DNA from: Knoellia remsis
Lineage (GTDB): Bacteria > Actinomycetota > Actinomycetes > Actinomycetales > Dermatophilaceae
Reading direction: 5' to 3'
Length of the DNA stretch: 64,000 nt
Assembly: GCF_003002895.1 (NCBI RefSeq)
Contig: NZ_PVTI01000001.1
Location: 186,001 to 250,000 of the forward strand
Shown here piece after piece: positions 57,682 to 64,000 of the stretch; position 1 is the stretch's first letter, and each line of letters starts with the position of its first letter. A model generated the notes under the pieces. It was given only the letters and a program-made list of their open reading frames with translations. It searched no databases and was not told the origin of the DNA. The translations under genes and the position numbers were made by a program.

Positions 57682-57818
57682 GAGTGGGGTCGTGCGTGCT
57701 GGGGGAATCGGCACGTGGCGGGGTCGGGATGCGAAGTGTGCGCAATCAGTGGGGTGTGACCTCTCACACTTACAAGCAGGGTTGACTGTTTGTTGGTGAG
57801 AGACGCAGGATCGTCGGC

Positions 57819-58493
57819 ATGAGCAGTGCGCCGGCGCCCGCCCACGGGTCCTCGACGTCCGGTGCCGGTGCCACTGACGGGTCCGGGTCGACGGGGCGGA
57901 CGCCGCAGGTCGAACGCACACGCGCGATGCGCCAGCGGCTCATGGAGGCCACCGTCGAGTGCCTCGTCGAGCACGGCTGGGGCGGCACGACGACGATCGA
58001 GGTGTCCCGTCGGGCCGGCGTCTCGCGCGGCGCGCAGCTGCACCACTTCCCGAGCAAGAACGACCTGGTCATCGCCGCCGTCGAGCACCTCTCCGAGGTC
58101 CGCCGACAGGAGATGAACGCCGCGCTCGCTGACCTGCCGACGAAGAACCGCACCCGCGCCGTGCTCGGCCTGCTCGCCGAGCACTTCACCGGGCCGGTCT
58201 TCTTCGCCGCCCTCGAGCTGTGGGTCGCGGCACGCACCGACGAGGCGCTGCACGAGGCGGTCGCCACTCTTGAGCGCCGCACCGGTCGGGTCACCCACGC
58301 CTATGCCCTCGAGCTGCTGGGCATCGACGACACCGTCGGCCGCAACCGCGAGCTCGTCCAGGCGACGCTCGACCTCATGCGCGGCCTCGGCCTCGCCGCC
58401 GCCATGTCCGACGACACGGCCCGCCGCGGCCGCATCCTCGACGCGTGGGCACGGGTCCTCGACGCCGAGATCGAGAAGGGAACGAAGGCATGA
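57819..58493 (+). CDS. TetR-family transcriptional regulator
   Basis: A 224-residue repressor. After a Ser/Gly/Ala-rich tail of about 30 residues comes the helix-turn-helix domain (TRAMRQRLMEATVECLVEHG, TTTIEVSRRAGVSRGAQLHH, FPSKNDLVIAAVEHLSE), then a helical ligand domain. It starts the acyl-CoA operon and its stop overlaps the next gene (ATGA), so it probably controls that operon in response to an acyl-CoA or related ligand. No good ribosome site is visible before ATG 57819. The upstream gap holds the interspersed inverted repeat and a more AT-rich stretch (57751-57790) that may be promoter and operator. Confidence 0.9.
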   Translation: MSSAPAPAHGSSTSGAGATDGSGSTGRTPQVERTRAMRQRLMEATVECLVEHGWGGTTTIEVSRRAGVSRGAQLHHFPSKNDLVIAAVEHLSEVRRQEMNAALADLPTKNRTRAVLGLLAEHFTGPVFFAALELWVAARTDEALHEAVATLERRTGRVTHAYALELLGIDDTVGRNRELVQATLDLMRGLGLAAAMSDDTARRGRILDAWARVLDAEIEKGTKA

Positions 58494-59311
58494 CCGCCAC
58501 CTCGTCCACCGGGACGACCCTCGACGCCGTCCTCAGCGACCTCGCAGCGGAGTCGGCGCAGCTCGACGCGTGGGTCGGCGAGCTCGTACCGGAGCAGTGG
58601 GCGACCCCGACCCCCGCGCCGGGATGGACCATCGCCCACCAGGTCGGGCACCTCGCGTGGACGGACGACATCGCCCGCACCGCTGCCACCGACGCCGAGG
58701 CCTTCGCGGCCGCGGTGTCCGAGGCCGCGAGCACGCACGGCATGGAGGTCGTCGACGCCGCCGCGGCGCAGTGGGGTGAGCTGCCGCCGACAGAGCTCCT
58801 CGCGCGCTGGCGCACCGGCCGGGATGCGCTCGCCGGAGCCCTGCGCGCCGTTCCGGCCGGTGAGAAGGTCGTCTGGTTCGGCCCGCCGATGAGCCCGACC
58901 TCGATGGCCACCGCCCGGCTCATGGAGACATGGGCACACGGCCACGACGTCGCCGACGCGCTCGGCGTGACCGTCCCCGTCACCGACCGGGTGCGTCACG
59001 TCGCCCACCTCGGCGTCATCACCCGAGGCTTCGCTCACGCCATGCGCGGGGAGGAGCCGCCGCCGGTCGACATCCGGGTCGAGCTGGCCGGACCGCGCGG
59101 CGACATCTGGACCTGGGGCGCTCCGGACGCGCCCGAAAAGGTGACCGGCACGGCATACGACTTCGCCCGGCTCGCGACGCGCCGCATCCACCGCGACGAC
59201 GCCGACGTGCGCGCCGACGGCCCGCACGCCGACCACTGGCTCGACATCGTCCAGGCCTTCGCCGGCCCGCCGGGGCAGGACCCGAAGCCGCGCTCGCAGG
59301 GCGCGTCATGA
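58490..59311 (+). CDS. TIGR03084-family metal-binding protein (DinB/maleylpyruvate isomerase-like)
   Basis: A 273-residue four-helix-bundle protein. The metal-site residues are suggested by PGWTIAHQVGHLAWTDDIAR (His), and METWAHGHDVADALGV (His pair). It resembles the actinobacterial TIGR03084 family, a relative of the mycothiol-dependent maleylpyruvate isomerases, and typically sits beside AtuA-like and acyl-CoA genes. ATG 58490 overlaps the tetR stop by four bases. Mycothiol-linked or metal-dependent chemistry is likely, but the reaction is not known to me. Confidence 0.8.
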   Translation: MTATSSTGTTLDAVLSDLAAESAQLDAWVGELVPEQWATPTPAPGWTIAHQVGHLAWTDDIARTAATDAEAFAAAVSEAASTHGMEVVDAAAAQWGELPPTELLARWRTGRDALAGALRAVPAGEKVVWFGPPMSPTSMATARLMETWAHGHDVADALGVTVPVTDRVRHVAHLGVITRGFAHAMRGEEPPPVDIRVELAGPRGDIWTWGAPDAPEKVTGTAYDFARLATRRIHRDDADVRADGPHADHWLDIVQAFAGPPGQDPKPRSQGAS

Positions 59312-61119
59312 GCGGCCCGATCAGGATCGGGAACTGTTCGGGCTTCTACGGCGACCGGTTCACTGCCATGCGCGAGATGCTCGAGGGTGGCGACCTCGAC
59401 GTCCTCACCGGCGACTACCTCGCCGAGCTGACGATGCTCATCCTCGGCCGCGACCGGATGAAGGACCCCGAGCTCGGCTACGCCAAGACCTTCCTCGCCC
59501 AGCTCACCGACAGCCTCGGCGTGGCGAAGGAACGCGGCGTCCGCATCGTCGCGAACGCCGGCGGGCTCAACCCTGCCGGGCTTGCCGAGAAGATCCGGAT
59601 CGCCGCTCGGGACAACGGGATCGACGTCCGAGTCGCCCACGTCGAGGGCGACGACCTCATGGAGCGCGCCGACGAGCTCGGCCTTGGGACGCCGCTCACG
59701 GCCAACGCCTACCTCGGTGCCTTCGGGATCGCCCGCGCCCTCGAGGCCGGCGCGGACGTCGTCGTCACCGGCCGGGTCACCGACGCCTCGCTCGTGGTCG
59801 GACCGGCGATCTGGCGCCACGGCTGGGGCCGCGGCGACCTCGACGCACTCGCCGGCGCCGTCGTCGCGGGGCACGTCATCGAGTGCGGGACGCAGGCCAC
59901 CGGCGGCAACTTCTCGGGTCTCACGCGCGGGGCGGTGGCGGCGCCGTTCCTGCCGGGCTTCCCGATCGCGGAGGTCGCCTCGGATGGCTCGTCGGTGATC
60001 ACCAAGCACCCCGGGACAGGCGGCGAGGTCAGCGTCGACACCGTCACCGCGCAGCTCCTCTACGAGATCCAGGGCCCCTGGTATGCCGGCCCTGACGTCA
60101 GCGTCGACCTCACCTCCGTGCGCCTCACCCAGGAGGGGACGGACCGGGTCGGGGTGAGAGGCGTGGTGGGTGCACCGCCGCCGCAGACGCTCAAGGTGGG
60201 GGTCAACACCTTCGGGGGGTTCCGCAACACCGCCGAGCTCGTCCTCACCGGCCTCGACATCGAGGGCAAGGCCGAGCTCGTGAAGGCCCAGGTCGAGGCG
60301 GCCCTCGACGCCATGGAGGCGCGCACCGGTCGCCGCCCCAGCAGCGTCGAGTGGCACCTCGACCGCACCGACTCGCCGGACCCTGCCACGCAGGCGGCGG
60401 CGACCTCGATCCTGCGGCTCAGCGTCGCGTCGCAGGACCCCGAGGCCGTGGGGCGCGCGTTCAGCGACATCGCCGTCCAGCTCGCGCTCGCCTCGTATGC
60501 CGGGTTCACCCTGACCCGCCCACCCGCCTCGGGCGTGCCGTTCGGGGTGCACACGGCCGCCTTCGTCGAGCAAGCGGAGGTTCCGCACACGGTGGTTCAC
60601 GCGGACGGGACCCGGGAGGACATCCCGGCGCCCACGGCATACGAACAACTGCCGGGAACCGGCAATCAGTCGGGTGGTGTCGCGCACGGAATCGGCAATC
60701 AGTCGGGGGTGGGGGCGAACGGAATCGGCAATCAGTCGGGGGTGCGGCGGGTGGCGCTGGGGGAGGTCGCGTACGCGCGGGCCGGGGACAAGGGCGGCGA
60801 CGCCAACGTCGGCGTCTGGGTGCCGGCCACGTTCGGCGACGGGGACGCGGAACGGCGCGAGGCGGCATACGAGTGGCTCGTCGACCTGCTCACCCCGGAA
60901 CGGGTGCGTGAGCTGCTGCCGGAGGCCGCGGGGCTCGACGTCGAGGTCCACGCCTTCGCGAACCTCGCCGGCGTCAACATCGTCCTGCACGGGCTGCTCG
61001 GCGAGGGCGTCGCCGCGTCCACCCGGTTCGACCCGCAGGGCAAGGCCGTCGGCGAGTGGCTGCGCGCCCGAGTTGTCGACGTACCCACCGACCTGCTGGA
61101 CACCACGGAGGACGCATGA
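59308..61119 (+). CDS. AtuA-like protein (acyclic terpene utilisation/DUF1446) with an internal repeat array
   Basis: A 603-residue protein. The large N-terminal domain (residues 1-445) opens RIGNCSGFYGDRFTAMREML, has IVANAGGLNPAGLAEKI, GADVVVTGRVTDASLVVGPA and CGTQATGGNFSGLTRG. The C-terminal domain (about 485-600) starts VRRVALGEVAYARAGDKGGD. In Pseudomonas, AtuA is required for citronellol and geraniol use, but its reaction is unresolved. Between the domains, residues 450-481 are three copies of an 11-residue unit (GxGNQSGxxxx) encoded by a repetitive element. ATG 59308 overlaps the previous gene by four bases, and the next gene overlaps its stop. Confidence 0.85.
   Translation: MSGPIRIGNCSGFYGDRFTAMREMLEGGDLDVLTGDYLAELTMLILGRDRMKDPELGYAKTFLAQLTDSLGVAKERGVRIVANAGGLNPAGLAEKIRIAARDNGIDVRVAHVEGDDLMERADELGLGTPLTANAYLGAFGIARALEAGADVVVTGRVTDASLVVGPAIWRHGWGRGDLDALAGAVVAGHVIECGTQATGGNFSGLTRGAVAAPFLPGFPIAEVASDGSSVITKHPGTGGEVSVDTVTAQLLYEIQGPWYAGPDVSVDLTSVRLTQEGTDRVGVRGVVGAPPPQTLKVGVNTFGGFRNTAELVLTGLDIEGKAELVKAQVEAALDAMEARTGRRPSSVEWHLDRTDSPDPATQAAATSILRLSVASQDPEAVGRAFSDIAVQLALASYAGFTLTRPPASGVPFGVHTAAFVEQAEVPHTVVHADGTREDIPAPTAYEQLPGTGNQSGGVAHGIGNQSGVGANGIGNQSGVRRVALGEVAYARAGDKGGDANVGVWVPATFGDGDAERREAAYEWLVDLLTPERVRELLPEAAGLDVEVHAFANLAGVNIVLHGLLGEGVAASTRFDPQGKAVGEWLRARVVDVPTDLLDTTEDA
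60655..60753 (+). repeat. Three 33-nt in-frame repeats inside the AtuA-like gene
   Basis: Units start at 60655, 60688 and 60721, each opening GGAA(C/T)CGGCAATCAGTCGGG. The 33-base period keeps the frame, adding 11 residues per unit (GTGNQSGGVAH, GIGNQSGVGAN, GIGNQSGVRRV). The same core occurs in the intergenic hairpin at 57630-57681, so this is an insertion of a repeat family into a coding linker, not a domain-specific repeat. Confidence 0.85.
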
Positions 61120-62255
61120 GCGCCTGGACGACCCCGGAACGACAGGCGCTCGCCGAGAGCGTCACGGCGTTCACGAAGCGGCACATCGCCCCCAACCTCG
61201 CGCAGTGGGAGGACGACGGCGAGCTGCCGCGCAGCCTGCACAAGGAGGCCGCGGCCGCCGGGCTGCTCGGCGTCGGCTTCCCCGAGGAAGTCGGGGGTGA
61301 GGGCGGCGACGTCGTCGACGTCACCGTGCTCAGCGAGGCGATCCTCGCCGGCGGCGGCTCGAGCGGGGTCCTCGCCGGGCTCTTCACGCATGGCATCGCC
61401 ACTCCGCACATCGTCGCCTCCGGCAACACCGACCTCATCGACCGCTACGTCCGGCCCACGCTGGCGGGGGAGCTCATCGGCTCGCTCGCCGTCACCGAGC
61501 CGGGCGGCGGCTCCGACGTCGCCAGCCTCACGACCCGGGCCGAGCGCGACGGTGAGCACTACGTCGTCACCGGCTCGAAGATGTTCATCACCTCGGGGGT
61601 GCGTGCCGACTTCGTCACGACCGCGGTGCGCACCGGCGGTCCCGGGCACGGCGGCATCAGCCTGCTCGTCATCGACAAGGACTCACCCGGGTTCACCGTG
61701 AGCCGGCCGCTGCGCAAGATGGGCTGGCACTGCTCGGACACCGCCGAGCTGTCCTTCGACGCCGTGCGGGTGCCGGTGGCGAACCTCGTCGGCGAGGAGA
61801 ACGGCGGGTTCGCGCTGATCATGCAGCAGTTCGTCGGGGAGCGGCTCGGGCTGGCGACCCATGCGTATGCGACGGCACAGCGAGCCCTCGACCTCACCGT
61901 CGACTACGTCCGCGAACGGGAGACGTTCGGACGACCGCTCATCACCCGGCAGTCGGTGCGGCACACGCTCGTCGACATGCACCGTGTCACCGACGCTGCG
62001 CGCGAGTACGCCCACCGGGCCATCGAGAAGGCGGCCGCCGGCGAGCAGCCCGTGCTCGAGGCGGTCCTCGCGAAGAACCAGGCCGTCGAGGCGTGCGACT
62101 TCGTCGTCGACAAGGCGGTCCAGCTGCACGGCGGAGCGGGCTACCTGCGCGAGAGCGAGGTCGAGCGGCACTACCGCGACTCCCGGATCCTCGGCATCGG
62201 CGGCGGTGCGACCGAGGTGCTCGATGACCTCGCCGCGCGGCTCCTCGGGTACTGA
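61116..62255 (+). CDS. Acyl-CoA dehydrogenase
   Basis: A 379-residue flavoenzyme that makes the alpha-beta double bond of an acyl-CoA. The core motif GSLAVTEPGGGSDVASL (FAD/substrate) is followed by YVVTGSKMFITSG. The C-terminal part has VDYVRERETFGRPLITRQSV and QLHGGAGYLRESEVERHYRD with RILGIGGGATEV, the usual region beside the catalytic Glu. ATG 61116 overlaps the AtuA stop by four bases. Context with a carboxyltransferase/biotin carboxylase pair suggests a branched or terpenoid acyl-CoA such as isovaleryl- or citronellyl-CoA. Confidence 0.93.
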   Translation: MSAWTTPERQALAESVTAFTKRHIAPNLAQWEDDGELPRSLHKEAAAAGLLGVGFPEEVGGEGGDVVDVTVLSEAILAGGGSSGVLAGLFTHGIATPHIVASGNTDLIDRYVRPTLAGELIGSLAVTEPGGGSDVASLTTRAERDGEHYVVTGSKMFITSGVRADFVTTAVRTGGPGHGGISLLVIDKDSPGFTVSRPLRKMGWHCSDTAELSFDAVRVPVANLVGEENGGFALIMQQFVGERLGLATHAYATAQRALDLTVDYVRERETFGRPLITRQSVRHTLVDMHRVTDAAREYAHRAIEKAAAGEQPVLEAVLAKNQAVEACDFVVDKAVQLHGGAGYLRESEVERHYRDSRILGIGGGATEVLDDLAARLLGY

Positions 62256-62280
62256 CCACACGGCATACGGAAGGACTGAG

Positions 62281-63882
62281 ATGGTGAGCACAGCGACGAC
62301 GAGCGTCGACCCCACGTCGGCGACCTACCTCGCCAACCGCGAGGCGATGCTCGAGCGGGTCTCCGACCTCGCGGAGCAGCACGCGGTGGCGCTCGCCGGT
62401 GGTGGGCAGAAGTATGTCGACCGGCACCACAAGCGGGGCAAGCTCACCGCCCGTGAGCGCATCGAGCTGCTGCTCGACCCGGACAGCCCGTTCCTCGAGC
62501 TGTCGACGCTCGCCGCTTGGGGGACCGATTTCGCCGTCGGGGCCTCGCTCGTCACCGGCATCGGGGTCGTCGAGGGCGTCGAGTGCATGATCATCGCCAA
62601 CGACCCGACCGTGAAGGGTGGCTCGACGAACCCGAGCACGCTGCGCAAGGCCGGACGGGCCGCCCAGATCGCGCAGGAGAACGGCCTGCCGAGCATCAAC
62701 CTCGTCGAGTCCGGCGGCGCCGACCTGCCGACGCAGAAGGACATCTTCATCCCCGGGGGCCGCGGCTTCCGCGACCTCACCCGGGCCAGTGCCGCGCGGA
62801 CGCCGACGATCGCGCTCGTCTTCGGCAACTCGACCGCGGGCGGCGCCTACATCCCCGGTATGAGCGACTACGTCGTCATGGTCAAGGAGGCGGCGAAGGT
62901 CTTCCTCGGCGGGCCGCCGCTGGTGAAGATGGCCACGGGGGAGGAGTCCGATGACGAGTCCTTGGGTGGGGCCGAGATGCATGCGCGCACGTCGGGCCTC
63001 GCCGACTACCTGGCCCAGGACGAGCGGGACGCGATCCGGCTGGGCCGCTCGATCGTGCGGCGGCTCAACTGGCGCAAGGCCGGTGCCGCGCCGGTGAGCG
63101 ACTACGCCGAGCCGCTCTTCGACGCCGAGGAGATCCTCGGCATCGTCTCCTCCGACCTCAAGGTCCCCTTCGACCCGCGCGAGGTCATCGCACGCCTCGT
63201 GGACGGCTCGGAGTTCGACGAGTTCAAACCGCTGTACGGCAGCTCGCTCGTCACCGGGTTCGCCCAGCTGCACGGCTACCCGGTCGGGATCCTCGCCAAC
63301 GCCCAGGGTGTGCTCTTCAGCGAGGAGGCGCAGAAGGCGACGCAGTTCATCCAGCTCGCGAACCAGGTCGACACCCCGCTGCTGTTCCTGCACAACACGA
63401 CCGGCTACATGGTCGGCAAGGAGTACGAGCAGGGCGGCATCATCAAGCACGGCGCCCAGATGATCAACGCCGTCTCCAACTCGACCGTCCCACACATCTC
63501 GATCGTCATCGGCGGCTCCTACGGCGCCGGCCACTACGGCATGAGCGGTCGGGCGTACGACCCGCGGTTCATGTTCAGCTGGCCGAACGCGAAGTCCGCC
63601 GTCATGGGTCCGGCGCAGCTCGCCGGCGTCATCTCGCTCGTGTCGCGGCAGGCCGCCGAGGCTCGCGGCGAGACCGTCGACGAGGAGTCCGACAAGGCCA
63701 TGCGGGCCTTCATCGAGGCGCAGATCGAGGAGCAGTCACTCGCGTACTTCACCTCGGGGATGCTCTACGACGACGGCGTCATCGACCCGCGCGACACCCG
63801 CTCGATCCTCGGCATCTGCCTGTCCGCCATCCACACCCGTCCCGTCCGGGGCGCCGAGGGTTACGGAGTGTTCCGGCCATGA
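62281..63882 (+). CDS. Acyl-CoA carboxylase, carboxyltransferase (beta) subunit
   Basis: A 533-residue biotin-dependent carboxyltransferase, in the class of methylcrotonyl/geranyl-CoA carboxylase beta chains. Landmarks are KYVDRHHKRGKLTARERIEL, NLVESGGADLPTQ, FGNSTAGGAYIPGMSDY, FLHNTTGYMVGKEYEQGGII and IGGSYGAGHYGMSGRAYDP, with the two oxyanion glycine loops. ATG 62281 follows GGAAGGA (62269-62275). A CGGCATAC octamer lies in the 25-base gap before it. The acyl substrate cannot be fixed, but the neighbouring genes favour an unsaturated branched acyl-CoA. Confidence 0.93.
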   Translation: MVSTATTSVDPTSATYLANREAMLERVSDLAEQHAVALAGGGQKYVDRHHKRGKLTARERIELLLDPDSPFLELSTLAAWGTDFAVGASLVTGIGVVEGVECMIIANDPTVKGGSTNPSTLRKAGRAAQIAQENGLPSINLVESGGADLPTQKDIFIPGGRGFRDLTRASAARTPTIALVFGNSTAGGAYIPGMSDYVVMVKEAAKVFLGGPPLVKMATGEESDDESLGGAEMHARTSGLADYLAQDERDAIRLGRSIVRRLNWRKAGAAPVSDYAEPLFDAEEILGIVSSDLKVPFDPREVIARLVDGSEFDEFKPLYGSSLVTGFAQLHGYPVGILANAQGVLFSEEAQKATQFIQLANQVDTPLLFLHNTTGYMVGKEYEQGGIIKHGAQMINAVSNSTVPHISIVIGGSYGAGHYGMSGRAYDPRFMFSWPNAKSAVMGPAQLAGVISLVSRQAAEARGETVDEESDKAMRAFIEAQIEEQSLAYFTSGMLYDDGVIDPRDTRSILGICLSAIHTRPVRGAEGYGVFRP

Positions 63883-64000
63883 CGACGACCGAGACGCTGG
63901 GCTCCTCGCCCATCCGCACGCTGCTCGTCGCGAACCGCGGCGAGATCGCCCGCCGCATCATCCGCACCGCCCGCGACCTCGGCATCACGACCGTCGCCGT
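63879..64000 (+). CDS. Acyl-CoA carboxylase, biotin carboxylase (alpha) subunit, cut by window edge
   Basis: Only 40 codons are visible. They begin MTTTETLGSSPIRTLLVANR and continue with GEIARRIIRTARDLGI, the start of the ATP-grasp biotin carboxylase domain. ATG 63879 overlaps the beta subunit stop by four bases. The paired order of beta then alpha matches liu/atu-type carboxylase operons. Biotin carrier domain and length are not visible. Confidence 0.9.
   Translation, partial: MTTTETLGSSPIRTLLVANRGEIARRIIRTARDLGITTVA

Noticed and set aside
60655-60753. Short regularly spaced repeats that could suggest a CRISPR
   Set aside because: The units are directly adjacent with no unique spacers, keep a reading frame, and no cas genes are near.

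Overview
This is a core-chromosome segment of a high-G+C actinobacterium, most likely a member of the Intrasporangiaceae (Janibacter, Knoellia or Tetrasphaera type). The evidence is strong G/C bias at third codon positions, frequent GTG starts, ATGA/GTGA stop-start overlaps, the layout of the rRNA operon and its sequence read from memory, and gene neighbourhoods typical of the group (map-panB, glnA2-glnE, hisDCB..hisH-priA-sseB-infC, trmH-kinase-pheST, argCJBDFR, tlyA-nadK-recN-steAB-murJ-pyrG). I saw no tRNA gene, insertion sequence, prophage, integrase or CRISPR array. The genus is an inference from memory of 16S sequences, not from a search.

Layout. 1-5400: map (cut by the edge), a small conserved acidic protein, panB, a secreted M6 (InhA-like) protease and glnA2. 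5433-8438: glnE. 8620-14512: histidine operon hisD-C-B-(unknown)-H-priA plus an SseB-like gene. 14541-18106: infC-rpmI-rplT, an rRNA methyltransferase and an orphan histidine kinase. 18218-23999: an MFS transporter, a likely pheST attenuator, pheS-pheT and a short-chain dehydrogenase. 24031-32311: a tightly overlapped arginine operon (argC-ACT-argJ-argB-argD-argF-argR-argH, no argG) behind a likely ArgR operator, ending in a 3-methyladenine glycosylase gene. 32271-34241: two reverse-strand genes, a kinase-like APH protein and an adenosine deaminase family protein. 34299-41503: tyrS, then a full 16S-23S-5S operon with three promoters, boxA-like sites, processing stalks and a strong terminator. 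41590-57630: RGG/TPR protein, HAD phosphatase, histone-H1-like protein, acidic repeat protein, tlyA, nadK, recN, steA, steB, a MraY/WecA-like membrane protein, murJ, a GT4 glycosyltransferase, pyrG, a Nudix hydrolase and a prolyl iminopeptidase. 57819-64000: a TetR-led acyl-CoA degradation operon (TIGR03084, AtuA-like, acyl-CoA dehydrogenase, carboxyltransferase, biotin carboxylase cut by the edge).

The most unusual signal is not a gene. The octamer GTATGCCG (reverse CGGCATAC) recurs throughout the protein-coding and intergenic DNA on both strands: my hand tally of its 7-base core is 56, 28 per strand, where only a few would be expected. It is absent from the rRNA genes. In coding DNA it nearly always writes Tyr-Ala as TAT-GCC or Ala-Tyr as GCA-TAC, and twice it sits as an inverted pair forming a terminator, much as uptake sequences do in Neisseria and Haemophilus. 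A second repeat family, built on GGAATCGGCAATCAGTC, forms an intergenic hairpin after the iminopeptidase gene and a three-copy, in-frame 33-nt array inside the AtuA-like gene.

Other points of interest are an ATC start for infC with a textbook ribosome site, a tlyA gene with no ATG/GTG/TTG near its expected start (ATC again fits), a basic H1-like protein encoded directly before a very acidic repeat protein, a MraY/WecA-like protein between steAB and murJ, and candidate RNA leaders before hisD, infC and pheS.
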